A DNA stretch of 64,000 nucleotides from the NCBI GenBank assembly GCA_964036665.1, contig OZ038529.1, positions 7,796,501-7,860,500 of the forward strand, given 5' to 3'. The translations under genes and the position numbers were made by a program. The notes beneath the pieces were generated by a model that was not told the origin of the DNA, made no database searches, and worked only from the letters and a program-made list of their open reading frames with translations. How positions within the stretch are numbered: position 1 is the first letter of the stretch; every line of letters begins with the position of its first letter. The DNA comes from Gordius sp. MW1 (Eukaryota > Nematomorpha > Gordioida > Gordea > Gordiidae). Shown here piece by piece: positions 1 to 12,244 of this stretch.

Positions 1-155
1 CAGTGGGGCCATAAACAATAATGGGTATTGGCCTCGGGGGAGGTCAAAAAATTAAAGCCAACCAGCGGTCATTAGATAGTCTATTTGCGAAATCAAAATG
101 CATAAATCCACAGCCATCTTATAAAATTCCACATGCAATAATTACAAGTTGGACA

Positions 156-215
156 GGACACGACATTAAAGGACAATCAAAAGCGAGTCCATAAATTGCA
201 TAGCAATTAATAATA
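156..215. repeat. Terminal piece of repeat with AATTGC-ATA-GCAATT hairpin
   Basis: Contains the 15-base hairpin AATTGCATAGCAATT, preceded by ACGAGTCC-type sequence. The same arrangement (ACGAGCCCATAAATTGCATAGCAATT) recurs at 44100-44127 and, inverted, at 44780 and 45010. No partner end was found here, so it is a truncated or solo terminus, lying 3' of ITPK1 exon 8 on the gene strand. Confidence 0.5.
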
Positions 216-253
216 AAGAGGCCTTTCTATAAACGAAATGGCCCCGAACATAC

Positions 254-3200
254 CGGGAAACGAGTTGATGTCTATGATGTGGTATTTGCAAGTTTTGTTG
301 TCCCGTATCATGTCTATGCCGAAAAGGGAGAGATTTAAAACCGTTCGAAATCGTTTAACCAATTTTTGCACGAGAAGGGGGTCTACTTCATGAGCCGCAT
401 TCGAGATATCTTCGTGAATCGGTTCGTCTAGCTGTAAAGAGAATCGTTTTCAATACAAACCATACTACAATTGTAAACATTAAGTTTCACATGCGCATAA
501 TTTATAACGCATTATAATAATTAATGCCTCGTGAAAATGAATAAACCTCGGTGAGAGTAGAACAAGCGTCGGCTCTTGAAACGTCGTTGCTCTTGAAAAA
601 TATGGTGTCATTGTCTAAAAATTAAGAGAAAAAGCTTAGCAAATCGTGGCCCTATTTTAAAATTTGTTTGAAAGAAGACGAGGCACATACCCAAACATAA
701 AACAAAAAAGACATTGTAAATCGTAGCCCTATAATAACCTGCATTTTTAGTTAAAGCACACAATATTAATCCCCCAAAAAATTTTACGAACAAATCAAAA
801 GATATCATCGACCAGTTATTTTTCAATTTAAATAAGAGAGTCCTAACGTAATTTCAGTTAGAATTAATTTATAAGGCTGTAATCTTAGTGACCTTGACTC
901 TCATAAAGTTTAAAATCGTTCGCTTTAATATCGAGACATTTTTGGTTGAATTAAGGCCAAATCAATTTAAACGATCTAACGACGCCACACTTAACAACCA
1001 AAAACATTTCTTCGCTTACCAGAAATGTGATGCTCGTTGCTATTATCTGAAACACAAATGGTTTTTTAAATAAAACATTTGCCAAATGCTGGAACCGACA
1101 CTATCGTATGTACTAAGTATTGCCATGTATCCGGCGAAGTGGATGGCGAATTTAAGTAAACAAAGCTAAATCTTCTCGACTAGAACGTAAGACGATTTCC
1201 TCGTAATTAAAACGCCAAGGTTAAACGTTTTTTGAAATTGGCGCAAAAACGCTATAAGGAAACGGTCTTTTATCCTTTTACCTCAACAAAGCTACGACAA
1301 AGAGACTAGGTATTAGAAGTTTGGTCCGATTAAAATAAAATTAAAGTCGATGCCAAAAATGTTTATAAAAATTTCTCTTGTTTGAAATTCACCGCAAAGA
1401 TTCGAATGCCTCCTTCATCCATTGCCCTCAATTATCACAGGATATTGATTAAATAAAGTAAAAATGAACCACAAAAAGGAGAGCATCGAGCTCAGAACGG
1501 CAAAGACAATTTTTCAAATCTCATAATTTTTTTTGTAAAATGAGAGTCAGCAGGGCCTCTAAATCCAAAAGGTTGTTAAAATTTATTAGAATTATGGCTA
1601 AAATTGCAAAAAATGATAAATTTGCCCCTTCCTAAATCATTATTGCCCCCCCCCCCTTCTAATTTCAATGCTGGCTACGCCCATGAGAGTCGGCATGATA
1701 TGTGTGAACTAACCTCCGGCGGTGAAATTTTTTAGGGAAGGCCTCTTGACGACGAAATGCTCGCGCCCTATAACGAATATTTTGTAGAGCGTGGCGTTGT
1801 GATTTATGAAGGATTGCGCCACGCAAGGTGACTTAATGTCTCGCTCCAGCCCCTTTTCGTTGAAAACTAAAGCCATTTCGTGGGCTTGGCTAGAACCGTG
1901 AGCTTCTACAGGCTTGCACACTGGCGAGCGGGGTTTGTAAACAAATTTAAAATCATTATTATTATATATATAAATATATATATTATATTCGGAAGCAGAT
2001 TGTGTGATATTTAATCTTAGGGCTTGTCTTAATATCGAATTCTGATTCAAATCGCGCTCATTTATCTTTGTCTAAATATCCGATTCAATTTCATAGGTCC
2101 TCGGTTGTAATTATCAACAATTTGTTTTTTGATAGTTGAAAACGTTTTTTTTTGTTTATTTCAACTCTCGAGATTAAATCCAAACTTTGATGATACCTAA
2201 AAATTTAAGGACATACAACGTTTAAGCTTACGAAAAATTTTGCATCTTACAAAATCGCTGTTATGTTATGCGTTTGAAATGTAAATCTGCCGTGAATTCG
2301 TAGTTATGACAGGGCTATGTTATAACCTGTACGACATTTTTTGCTCCGCAGCAAAATCCGATATTAAGACTAGCTCTTAGAAGTAAAGTTATGGAAAAGA
2401 CTGCTCATTCCCTTTTAAAAAGTGTTCCACATTTTGGCAGCCATTTTGAAAAGTGAAACATGAATCAGCCAATTTATATGGTTTGATGAATTTTTAAAAT
2501 CGTTATAATGATAAAATGGGTTGTTTCATGTTATAAGATCAATGATTATTGTCCAATACAATCCATCGCTATACAAACTCTACTTCACTTATCAAAATGG
2601 CGGTCGTTTTTGGCAACATTTTCGATGCGTGAATATATATGAGATGAGCAGTCTATTAGTCTATGGGTTTAACTATAATGCGTCTTAATGAAGAAATTAA
2701 GGCGATAATCGCACCATTGATTCACCAAACTAAATGGGGAAGGAACAGCCTTTTAAGAAAAAATTCCAGGAAAATTGTAGTATTTTTGGGTATCGGTTTT
2801 TAGGTCACCAGACACGACGACTTAAACATATTTTAACGTATTAATATATGAAATCGCAAAGCAATTGATCATACGAAGAAATTTGATTGCATCGATAGAT
2901 ATTTAACCTTTGCTTCAACTAAGACTAACGGCTTCCTCTCGTCTGCTAATTTCGGATTTTAACTAACCTAGAGGTCGACTAAGAAAAACAAACCAAAATT
3001 TACGTTTAGTCGACTAAAACCAAAGGTGAACCAAACAAAACCCAGCCGTTTTTACAACACTAATGGCAACCAATACATAGGCGTAGCCAGGGGGTGGCAG
3101 GGAAGGGCGGCTTACCGCCCCCCCCCCCTCTATATCCAAAAATTGTTCAAAATTTAATATTATAATGGCTAAAGTTACAGAAAATTCTCCTTTCACCCCC

Positions 3201-5522
3201 CCCCCCTAAAATCATTGTTACCCCCTCTTAAATCCAATCCTGGCCACGCCCATGCCTATACACCTATTGCAAGGTAAGCTCATATGTTAAAGGAATTGCT
3301 AGGACGAAACCAAAATGTTAAACAACTTTAATGGTTGAATAAAATATAGAAATCACGAAAACTGTCGTATAAACTTATGCATGGGGGACTTATTTCTTTT
3401 GTAACAAAAAAAATAGCTCCTTTTTATACCTAAAAAACAAATTAAAAATATCTATATGGCCCAAAGGTATTTAAGGTAAAAGCAATCTATTAAATTTAGA
3501 GTGTTCCTTTTAAAAATAAAAATGCTCATTTTACCTAATTGTGCAATTTTTTACAACTTTTTAATGACCCTGAATGCCCCTGAAGGTTTAACATTAATTA
3601 CATTTGGCAAAATGTCTTTCTATGCAATTTTTCAAATAATTGATTTTATGCATTCGTTAACATACTCTAGTTATTTAACATCACCTTTTTATTTTTAAGC
3701 AACAGTCTTTCAAACATAATTGTAAATTTTTTTAATTTGCTTCAAAGTTTTATTTCTTGTAATCATAATGTGCATTATCAGGCATATTTATGCAAATTTT
3801 TACCTTTTAATGCTTTTTGAAATGTCATAGTTTTTAATATTTATAATTTTTAGAGGTTTTCAAACATTTTAAGGAACCATTAAAAAGAAGATTTAAATTA
3901 AGATCACCAAACTGCAGAAATCATAACCTCAAATTGTTGTATAGTTTTTAAAGGTAATATTTTTAAAAACTAGACTCACAAAGAGTTAAAATAGGTATTG
4001 AAAAAATGTAGCCAACTTACGAAAAGGAAATTGAATGTGAGCATTTTTGAGCTTTTTTAAATTTTCTTTGCAGCTTTGACTTTGTAGAATAACGAATGGA
4101 GGCGTGTCAACCTCTGCAAATAAAATCATGAAAATATTAAATTTATAAACAAAATTATATCAAAATATTTTTTCCTATTTCAGCCTATTTTTATGTAAAT
4201 GCAGATTCAATGGTTACCATATATTAATTTTTGCAGAATAATCATACATTAAAATTGAAATTATTATTATAAAAAAAATAATACATAACTTATTAAAAAG
4301 CTGCCATCCTATTTTTTATCATTAGCTATACTATTTATTCAACAATTTTTCCCTGTAGCTTAGATACCTTATATATTTGTGATTTACAAAAATTATTTAA
4401 TTTATCCTATGATGGTTACTAAAAGTTTTATGGTTTTTACTTCATATTTTGCAAACTATAATTACATTTAAATATCACTTTTAAGTTTCAATAACTTTTT
4501 AACAAAAATTTTATGATTTTAGCAATGTGTGGCAATAAAAATATATCAAAGGAATCTAACCTTATATGCACTACTTAAAAGAAAAATTATTATAAAAAAT
4601 GAAATTTTTTACCATATAAACACTGCTAACCATAATACAATATTAGCATAAACAGAAAAAATGCCACAATGCCCTCTTTAAAAGGGCATTAATTTATTAG
4701 CAAAAAATATTATTGTAAACAGACTTATCACTACACTGCAAATAATTGGCACCAAAATTGATTGGCATGCTATGCCTTAAAGATAATTTTAATATTAATT
4801 ACTTTAACAGAAATCAGAGTGATAAATCAATTAAAATAATTTTTTATAAATTTGTCAATGAAATATAACTAACATAACCAAATTCTTAAAAATAATGTTT
4901 ATACCCAGAAAATGAATTAACGCTTTTGATATGATCTGGTATTGTTTGTAACGATTCAATAGTAAGCGTACATTTTGAAATGGATCAAGTATAATAGTTT
5001 CTGGATGTTTGGAAGAATAGGCCTAGATAAATTTAAACTATTAAAAAAAAATGATTTGATCAAAAATAAAAACATTCCTCCTGCACTCTATCATTTGCTT
5101 AGGTAATATTTTAAAGATATTTATAAGGTAATAAAATTTTATATATGGATCATCCATACTTCAAACATTTGGCATAAAACAATTGATGCTGTATCATTTT
5201 GATCAGCTTTTGCAATTATATCGGTAAGTTTATGAATAATTAGATCAAAAGGTCCTTGGAGCTCCAAATCTTCATTAAGATCAATCTAAAGTAAAAGCAT
5301 ATACATATATCTAAAACAAATTTACCTGAATAAGATCAATGCCGACATTCCTATATTAAGGGAAAATATAGCAATTAAACAAATAAGCAAATAACACAAA
5401 TACATTCAAATTTTAGATTAATAAAAAATAAAAACATACTTGCAAGCTGCTTGAAAGCTATCAAAATTTAATTTTTTTGATTTTTTCTGACTTAACCAAA
5501 ACCCAACCTTTTTTATAAGCAT
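254..5522 (-). CDS. ITPK1: Inositol-tetrakisphosphate 1-kinase, 8 exons, 3' end off the window
   Basis: ATP-grasp kinase that phosphorylates inositol tris- and tetrakisphosphates in the cytosol, feeding higher inositol phosphate synthesis. Exons on the minus strand: 5522-5440 (start ATG, TAA just upstream in frame), 5350-5326 (25-nt microexon), 5285-5160, 5022-4905, 4113-4021, 1920-1714, 614-547, 431-254. Every junction is AG..GT and phases chain without a break, giving 299 codons plus one base. Recognisable ITPK1 blocks: N-terminal KKVGFWLSQKK; GPFDLIIHKLTDII (exon 3); HPETIILDP (exon 4); CK..EAHGSS..HEMA and FINHNATLYKIFV, RPSLKNFTAG (exon 6); TIFFKSNDVS (exon 7); LSLFGIDM and IIDINSFP (exon 8). 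D280, D294 and N296 match the family's magnesium-binding DxN set, one residue short of human numbering. The closing YEGV-type exon should lie beyond base 1. Introns hold only MITEs and repeat ends. Family comparison is from memory; the exon phases are seen directly. Confidence 0.93.
1551..1685. mobile_element. hAT-like MITE in ITPK1 intron (CATGGGCGTAGCC family)
   Basis: 135 bp flanked by an 8-bp target duplication with one mismatch (AGAGTCAG 1543-1550, AGAGTCGG 1686-1693). Right end GGCTACGCCCATG; left end degenerate (CAGGGCC). Interior carries a C13 run. Same family as 3076-3254, 6518-6677 and 28569-28717. It is noncoding and lies about 30 bp from the donor site of ITPK1 exon 6. Confidence 0.65.
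3041..3062 (-). repeat. Solo terminus of the F2 foldback family in ITPK1 intron
   Basis: On the minus strand this reads TAGTGTTGTAAAAACGGCTG then GG, identical to the left terminus of the 5.7-kb foldback at 56018. Sequence inside the end (TTTTGGTTTAGTCGAC motifs, 2975-3040) differs from F2. No second end or target duplication was found, so it is probably a decayed or related element. Confidence 0.55.
3076..3254. mobile_element. MITE of the GGGCGTAGCCAGG family, ITPK1 intron
   Basis: Ends CATAGGCGTAGCCAGG and CCTGGCCACGCCCATG are inverted repeats. The interior has C11 and C9 runs and shares the TTGTTCAAAATTTA / ATGGCTAAA segment with 1551-1685. A target duplication is not clear. Noncoding. 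Confidence 0.6.
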
Positions 5523-6517
5523 TTAGGGATGCAAAATAACGAGATTATGAATCACTTCCAAACTTTTTTAAAGGTGCAATATATATCATCGAGGGAACAT
5601 TTCGTTCAAATCTGCGTTAATTCCACATCAAAGTTCAAGAAAATTGATAGTACCACATTGTATATAAAATATTCGAGGATCTATCGTTTCAACATTTTAC
5701 GCCTGGTTTGGGGTTAATGAATTCTAAAAATAATAACTACATTCATGCTCATGATCCCTATTTTATATTATTTTTATTCATCAAAAAATTTAATTGATCA
5801 ATAGAAAAAGATGCCTCAAATAATTTTTTGGTTGGGAAGCTTATATAAAAATCCGTTTAAGAAATAAACGATAAAAGAGTTGAATGATAGAAAGATTCAA
5901 GCTAATAAATTTAAATAAAAACTATTAATTTGCAGTATACTAATACAAATTTTTAACAATATAGGTTTAGACTACAGGATTATATATCATTTTGATGAAC
6001 AATACACGCGTAAACAAAATAAGAAAATGAATATCTAGCCTTGCTTAACCAGCTGATGATAGAAACTAGCCTGAAGTCAAGAGTCGAATAGAACTCCTGG
6101 GTGAACATTAATAATGCGTAAACATTATGGGGGGGGGAGCGGTATAGCGTGTATATTATTAGGGATGTATCCACAAATTAAAAAAGTTAATTTATCCTAA
6201 TGTAAAAATTTTATAACTTATCAATAACATTTATATTATTAGCTGCACTACCCTAACTAATATCCAGCGCAAAATTTATGGATAATAGAGAACTAATTTC
6301 AATATAATAATAATGAGACTCTCCTGCTCTTGCTAACACAGATAGTGATAAAAAGTAAGCGGACAAGGTAAAGAGATTAATATTAAAACAATTAATATTA
6401 GTGGTAGAGTCACACACTGCAAGATTAACTATCACATTGCAAACATCTAATAACTATGTTTCATGTCCGATTTTGCTTAAAATTGATAAGCTCTTAACAA
6501 TATATTATACAGACACC
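5523..6517. other. ITPK1 upstream region, no gene recognised
   Basis: AT-rich sequence upstream of the ITPK1 start codon; the promoter and any 5' UTR exons should lie here but no motif can be assigned. Short ORFs (60-64 codons) show no family resemblance. A G9 run sits at 6129. Confidence 0.4.
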
Positions 6518-6677
6518 GATGGGCTTAGCAAGCGTTGGAATTAGAGGGGGGGGGGCAAGAATGATTTAGGGAGGGGAAAAATAATTATTTGAAATTCTAG
6601 ACATAATTATATCAATGAATTTTTGAATTAAGAGGGGGGCAGTCGCCCCTACGTGGCTCCCCCTGGCTAGGCCCATG
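6518..6677. mobile_element. hAT-like MITE (CATGGGCGTAGCC family)
   Basis: 160 bp, ends GATGGGCTTAGC and GGCTAGGCCCATG. Flanked by CAGACACC (6510-6517) and CAGAGACC (6678-6685), an 8-bp duplication with one mismatch. G10 run inside. Noncoding. Confidence 0.65.
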
Positions 6678-7404
6678 CAGAGACCTACTTACAGTTGTGA
6701 ACAATGGATAAATTTACAAATTCTTATTTATTACAAATATAAATAATTTTTTGGTACAAGCAATTGCCCTTTGGACTCTGCTCAGCATCGACCGTTTCTC
6801 ACACATATATGATTTAATTAATGAAAGTTGCAAAAACTAAGCTATTATAATACTGTAACTAGTGAAGGAGATAAGAACCCTTTAAACTACATATTTGTGG
6901 TATTAATTAAATTTTTTGTATTGGAGTAAAAGCGAATAACGTAACATTTTTATAAAATTTTGTGCACTTCCTAGTATTAAATATTTAAAGATAGGGCATG
7001 CTTTTATTTAGGAGTAAATTTGAGTCATACAAAAAACGCCTATTGCTAAGAACGTCTACCAATAAAGGCTATTTATAAGCCCTACTGGAAAAATTGTTAG
7101 CCTCCATTGTATATACTTTTTACGGATTTAACTAATTCTAGAGTGGAATTATGTGTTTCAGTGGCGTAAATAAGGGGGGGGGGAACGGGAAATTCCCCCC
7201 CGGGCAAAAATTTGAAAAGTTTTTTGATTAATAACTAAATTAAATGGGTTAAAATATTATAGTTTAGTTACTTCATAGACTTTAAGACTTATAAAAACCT
7301 ATAAACATAGTATATACATTTAATTTTTATGATTTAATTTTTGACAAAATGCATTGTAAAATTTCCAAATATGATTGTGAAATTTTTTTAATAGGCATTT
7401 TTTA
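6678..7404. other. Intergenic AT-rich DNA with one MITE end
   Basis: No supported gene. A one-ended CAGTGGCGTAAATAAGGGGG repeat start is seen at 7160; the same start recurs at 15303 and 39964, so it is another dispersed MITE family, partner ends not resolved. Confidence 0.4.
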
Positions 7405-8216
7405 TTAAATGAAACTATAAAAACTATAAAAATCATATGCGAGGTAAACATTCGAAAATTGCGATAGCGTTGAAATGACAAATAATGATTCCGTTTTCTG
7501 TTTAATGAAAAAAATTTCCCTATTGTCAAGGGTATTGGCAGCTATACGGCGTCCCAATTCTTTCAGAAGGGCTTGGGTTTTAGGACCTATTGTTGTAAGG
7601 GTAGTGGTCACTATAGGGATGAAAAGCAGTGTGGAATTTAGTTCTGCGTATTTAGCGGACTTTAATCTTTCAGAATCAACAAGGGGGTCTTTGTTTTGGT
7701 TTGAGGGAGCAAAGGCGTCCGGACAAGTGTAGTCCCAAGCTAGGCATAGCCCTTTTGCCCATGGATGAGGGTCTGTCCATCAGGTCTCTTCTTGTCGCTA
7801 AGGCAAAGACCATTAGGCTCCAATTGGGAGGAAAAGCCCGCCTTTTTGAATGTCTTCTGTAGAAGAGCATTAACAGATGTGTGCCGTAGAAATCTGGCCT
7901 TATTAAATTTGCAATGCAGGCCGTGGTGACTTTTTGTACCAACGGATGAGCTACATAACTTGCATTGATGAGGGGCCACTATATCATATCCTAGGCGGAG
8001 TCCTGTTGCAATCCTGAACTCGTTGTTGGAGAGTTGAAGGTCATGAGTCCGACTAGGGATGGCCTCTAACCACTCGTGGCCGGACCTTAATGCAAAATTT
8101 CTTAAAGCTGGTAACTCTTCCAACGATGCGCCTGATATAAGAGTTTTAAGGGCATGATCGTAGAGAGGAGTGTTCCAACTTTTTTGAGAGTTTATGGTAG
8201 GGGTCGGACAAAGAAC
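7405..8216 (-). pseudogene. Non-LTR retroelement relic, C-terminal RLE-like domain
   Basis: Broken coding relic read 8195 to 7405. First frame: SQKSWNTPLYDHALKTL, LRSGHEWLEAIPS, FRIATGLRLG, then CKLC..HHGLHC, RH..VN.LL, LEPNGL and KRPDG. After a one-base shift near 7742 it continues LAWDYTCPDAFAPS, IGPKTQALLKELGRRI. A CxxC..HxxxxC knuckle followed by RH, EP, PDG and WDxT is the layout of the restriction-like endonuclease C-terminus of R2/NeSL-type retrotransposons; that class call is inference, while membership in an invertebrate retroelement protein family is well supported. No reverse transcriptase part is visible upstream. It lies head to head with the RTE relic at 8385. Confidence 0.65.
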
Positions 8217-8384
8217 TGGTTTTTACCTATGACTAAGGGTCCCTTTTCAATTGATAAATCACCATAATAGTCGTGTCATCTTTGTAATATATGGCTGGCT
8301 TGTGCTAGTATTTGTCCATCATGTCCCTTGATTAGCCGGCATTCTAAGTAGTCTTTAGAATTTTGGGGCCCATGACTTTGCAAT

Positions 8385-9389
8385 TTTGTCTGAGTAAACA
8401 AAATATCCCTGACGCATATATACGGCTTATGAAAAATATTTATGAAGCCTCAAACTCTTGCGTTAGGACGACAGTTGGAGACTCTAAATCTTTTCGGGTT
8501 AAAATTGGATTACATTAAGGGTCTGCTTTAAGTCCCTTTTTATTTAATATAATTATAGACACAATAACGAGGGACATTCAAAAGCCATCGCCATGGTGAA
8601 TGCTATATGCCGATGATATAGTACTAAGCAAGGAAACAAGGGAAAAAGTATTCGAAGAAGCCAAAAATTGGTCAAAGCGCTTAGCTGGATATGGTTTAAA
8701 GGTCAACGATCGAAAAACGGTATACATGGTGAACGGTACAAGCATCCCATCGCTGGATGACCATCTAAAGTACCCAAAAGTAGACAAGTTTACATACCCC
8801 GGCTCGATGCTACATCAAGAGGGAGGTTGCGCAACAGAAGTCAATGCCCGGAGCCAAAAAGGATGGCTTAAATGGCGAAGTATATCCGGTGTAATGTGCG
8901 ACAAGAAAATGCCAATATGGTGGAAGAGCAAAGGTTACCAATCCATCGTAAGACCGGTGTCACTCTATGGAAGTGAAACATGGGGATTAAACACCACGGA
9001 AGGAAAGCTATTACAAGCCACAGAGATGAGAATGGTACGGTGGAGCTTAGGGTATACTAAACTCGACCAGATGACTAATGACTTTTTCATTGCAATAATG
9101 GGTATTTAACCTATGGCGGACATGATTAACGAAAATCGGCTATGGTGGTATGGGCATATACTAAGAAGGGGCACGAATGACGTAAATTGAAAAGTACTGG
9201 ACATGGAGGTACTGGAGAAGAGAGGAAGAGGACGACCCCGTGTCACGTGGAAAGGGCAAGTTGATAAAGTTTGAAAACGAAAGAGATTACTTAAGACATG
9301 GCACTCACCCGGTCAAGATAGAAGAAACTTGTTAAAACAAACCCCAAGAATGTGGGACCAAATAACTGACAAAGAAGAAGAAGAAGAAT
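8385..9389 (+). pseudogene. RTE-type LINE relic, RT palm to 3' end
   Basis: Fits the C-terminal half of an RTE-class ORF: NIPDAYIRLMKNIYE, FRVKIGLH-stop-GSALSPFLFN, then YADDIVLS (RT catalytic box), KVNDRKTVYM, SGVMCDKKMP, VSLYGSETWGL. After a frame change near 9108 it goes on ADMINENRLWWYGHILRR and KRGRGRPRVTWKG. The Gln before GSALSP is replaced by TAA, a TGA follows SPW, and a further TGA lies near 9188, so it is dead. It ends in a (GAA)n-like tract at 9373-9387, as RTE elements end in short microsatellites. The 5' part is missing, the usual truncation of target-primed insertion. Confidence 0.85.
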
Positions 9390-10342
9390 CTTTCTCCTTC
9401 CTTTGAGTTATTCATTTATACTATCGTACACCTTGTTTTTAGCATTTGTTACGTATTTTTTAGTTGATCTTTTACCTATTTGGTAAGCTTGCTTATCATT
9501 ATTAATTAACCGTTGTAATTACATTTATTATACAATATTTGGGCTTTGAAACTCGTTCTAAAAATAATAATCTTTATATTGTTTCTTAATTAAGATAAAA
9601 TAAAAAAATTTGGCTTAAGGCCCCCGGGGGCCCAAGATTTTTTCCTTGAGGGGGTCCATGGAGCCCGGGTTTTGCTCTTGGGCGACCTAGCTACGCCACT
9701 GGTATCTACTTTAAACCTTAAGTTTTCATTTATATTATTTCACATGCTTTCTACTTGACAAGATTGTTATAAGGCCTCATCTTGATTTTATGATGTTTTG
9801 AATCATATAAATTAATTCTTATTTATTTAATGTTCTAAAGGTGTGTTGTGAGCAAAGGGATTTTATATAAACTGCTGCCAGGGATCTGCCAAGGCATGTT
9901 GTGATTTGTAAAGCCAGTCAATTAAAAAACTTGTATATGAATATTCTTATATGATTATATGCATGAACTTGAACTGTATTGTAATTTATATTTATTTTTA
10001 TACTTATGAAATAAACTTTTAAAAAATCCTTAGACCTTTTTTTATTGAAATAAAATTTGTTGATATATTTTTATTCTTTGTGCATCATAGATCTGGAATG
10101 GAGATCATTAAATCTTTTACAAATTTTAATTACATAAATCATCAATTATTACATAAAAAAGTTTTGCTTTATAATTTTTTTAATAATTTTAACCAACTTA
10201 AAACTTACATTAGGCAAAAATAAAATTAAACTTAATTTTTAAGGGTCAATAATTTTTTTAGATGGCAATTGATTAATATTTTACGCTCGTAAAATTTATA
10301 TGTAGTTAATTTTCATATATATAAAACCTATAATGTTAAAAC
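9390..10342. other. AT-rich intergenic DNA
   Basis: No gene recognised. The GC-rich patch 9615-9706 ends CTAGCTACGCCACTG, an inverted CAGTGGCGTAGC repeat end of a hAT-like MITE family; its left end is not clear. Confidence 0.4.
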
Positions 10343-10571
10343 GAGTGGGGTCAAAGGAGCTCATCAGGAAAGGAGCACAGTTTGTTATTATAACCCATAC
10401 CCTAACCCTTACCCTAGCCCTAACACTTACCCTAACCCATATATTTACTTGTTATGATTTCACTAGGACATGTTAATATAAAATATTTTGTGCTAAGACA
10501 ATATGTTAAATTCATCCTGAGCAATCATGACGAGTTTCGCTCCTATTTCTGTGCTCCTTTGACCGGTTCCC
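10343..10571. mobile_element. MITE with GGTCAAAGGAGC ends and telomere-like core
   Basis: 229 bp. Flanking duplication GTTAAAAC at 10335-10342 and 10572-10579 (8 bp, exact). Inverted ends GAGTGGGGTCAAAGGAGC and GCTCCTTTGACCGG. The interior 10393-10436 is a degenerate CCCTAA tract. Related by its ends to 29242-29506. Confidence 0.7.
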
Positions 10572-11044
10572 GTTAAAACTTATACTAATGTTTTATAGCG
10601 TGTAGAATATATAGTATAGATGGCGCTAATATTACTTTTAACGATATTATGTTATTTCCTTATAGATGTAGTCTCCACAAGTTTAAATGTTTTCAATGTA
10701 GTTTAATTTATTCTTATATAAACATAAGTTTAACTATTTGTTTGGGCTTTTATAAGCTTATACTAGCTTGATATAAATTTATAAAATAAATATTCAAATC
10801 CGGCGAAATAAATAGCGCTTAGATAGTTTATGAGACTAAAGTAATGGCGGCCAACACCCTTACTTAAAAATTATCGGCTGTTCGGCAGTCTATAGTTTTA
10901 TTCATAGATTATTAGTCTATGATCTTGACAGAAGAGTATTTCCCGAAAGAAGAGTATATGAACCTCGAATTCGATACGAAAAGCTAAAGTATACTTCGAC
11001 TAACGAATAACCATCAAAAAACCTCCTCAATCTAGGGTGCAAGG

Positions 11045-11743
11045 AAGTTGCAAAAGGACGTAGACGACGATGGGGAGACGCTCTCTAAGGACATTAAGGG
11101 AACAGCGATTCGTGTTCTAGGACAGACCAAAGGAGGCAAAGCTATGAATAGGGAACTATGGTGGTGGGATCAATCGGTTAGGGATTTCATCGAAAGAAAG
11201 AAAAATCTATATAGACGGTGGCATAAATCAAAAAAGTCGGAGGATTATCAAGAATCTAGGGACACAAAAAAGGCCATTGCAAAAGCGAAGAATGCCGCCT
11301 ACACCGGTTGGCAAACAAACTGGATCATAAAGGGGGCGATAGGCTTATGTACAAATTGGCCAAGATAAGGGAGAAGAAAAGTCGCAATGCCGGAGTTCTT
11401 AAAATAGTCAAAAACGAGAAAGGTCAAACCTTATTCAAGCCGAAAGAAGTGATGTAAAGATGGAAAGGATATTTTAAGAAACTTATGAATATTGCAAATG
11501 GCAAGGATTCTTTTTCCAAAATTGAGCCAAATATAAGTATGGTCGAACTCTCTCAGGAAAATGAAGTTAGGACACAGATGAACAAGATGCAAAAAGGAAA
11601 AGCAAATGGCCCAGATGGAATACCTGTGGAAGCATTGTTCGGGTGTCGTGAAGAAGGAGTCACCACCATGACGAACCTCCTTAACAAGATATTGGTAGAA
11701 TAGCGAATTCCTAATCGAGAGCAAGCACGATTATACCCTTATT
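11045..11743 (+). pseudogene. RTE-type LINE relic, EN-RT linker and RT start
   Basis: Encodes the segment between endonuclease and reverse transcriptase of an RTE ORF: VLGQTKGGKAMNRELWWWD, IERKKNLYRRWHKSKKSEDY, AKAKNAAY, then after a shift near 11340 MYKLAKIREKKSRNAG, RWKGYFKKLMN and MNKMQKGKANGPDGIP. A stop interrupts before RWKGYF and another follows NKILVE. It covers a part of the ORF upstream of that in 8385-9389 yet lies downstream, so it is a separate copy, cut at both ends. Confidence 0.8.
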
Positions 11744-11951
11744 TAACCCATTAAAACTTGAACATAGAACCCATCGATGAATAAACTTGAAATTTAAGAT
11801 TTTTATTAATTTTATATCAAAACAATATCTGCAAATTTAACTGTATTTTTTAAAGCGTCGTTTTATAGTGTTGTAAATCTGCTCGAATTGGTCGTGCTGG
11901 TATAGTGCTAAACCTGGTAATGGGCACATATCTCCAACCATTACCATCATT

Positions 11952-11980
11952 ATTAAGCAGCACCATGCTGCTTAATAACC
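11952..11980. other. Left subterminal hairpin of F1
   Basis: TTATTAAGCAGCA, loop CCA, TGCTGCTTAATAA: a perfect 13-bp stem. The right end holds an unrelated stem in the corresponding place (14665-14690: TACTACCATA, loop GGT, TATGGTAGTA). Confidence 0.7.
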
Positions 11981-12244
11981 CGGTTACTAGCATGTCATGG
12001 CAGATTAAAGTTACCATGGTTGCTTGGTTGGGAGAGATGTAAGTAACCGGGCATTTGGCAGACTGGATTGATAGAAACCGTGGTATTGAGCAAGCTTGTT
12101 TTAAACTAAACATGGTTTTTAGCAAATTTAATTTTAGCTTACTATGAATGTTGGTAGCTGCCATATAATGCTAAATCAATATTTTTCAATCATATGTTAA
12201 TCCAAAAATGGTGATTAAAAAATTAAAATATATTATAAAGAACT

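Noticed and set aside
1709..2050. 113-codon minus-strand ORF as a small gene
   Set aside because: Only 1714-1920 is coding, as ITPK1 exon 6; the N-terminal part reads through the intron.
6770..6830. Possible short exon reading MCEKRSMLSRVQRAIACTK on the minus strand
   Set aside because: No splice sites in phase and no family match.
10393..10436. CCCTAA tract as a chromosome end
   Set aside because: Short, degenerate and enclosed in a MITE with target duplication.
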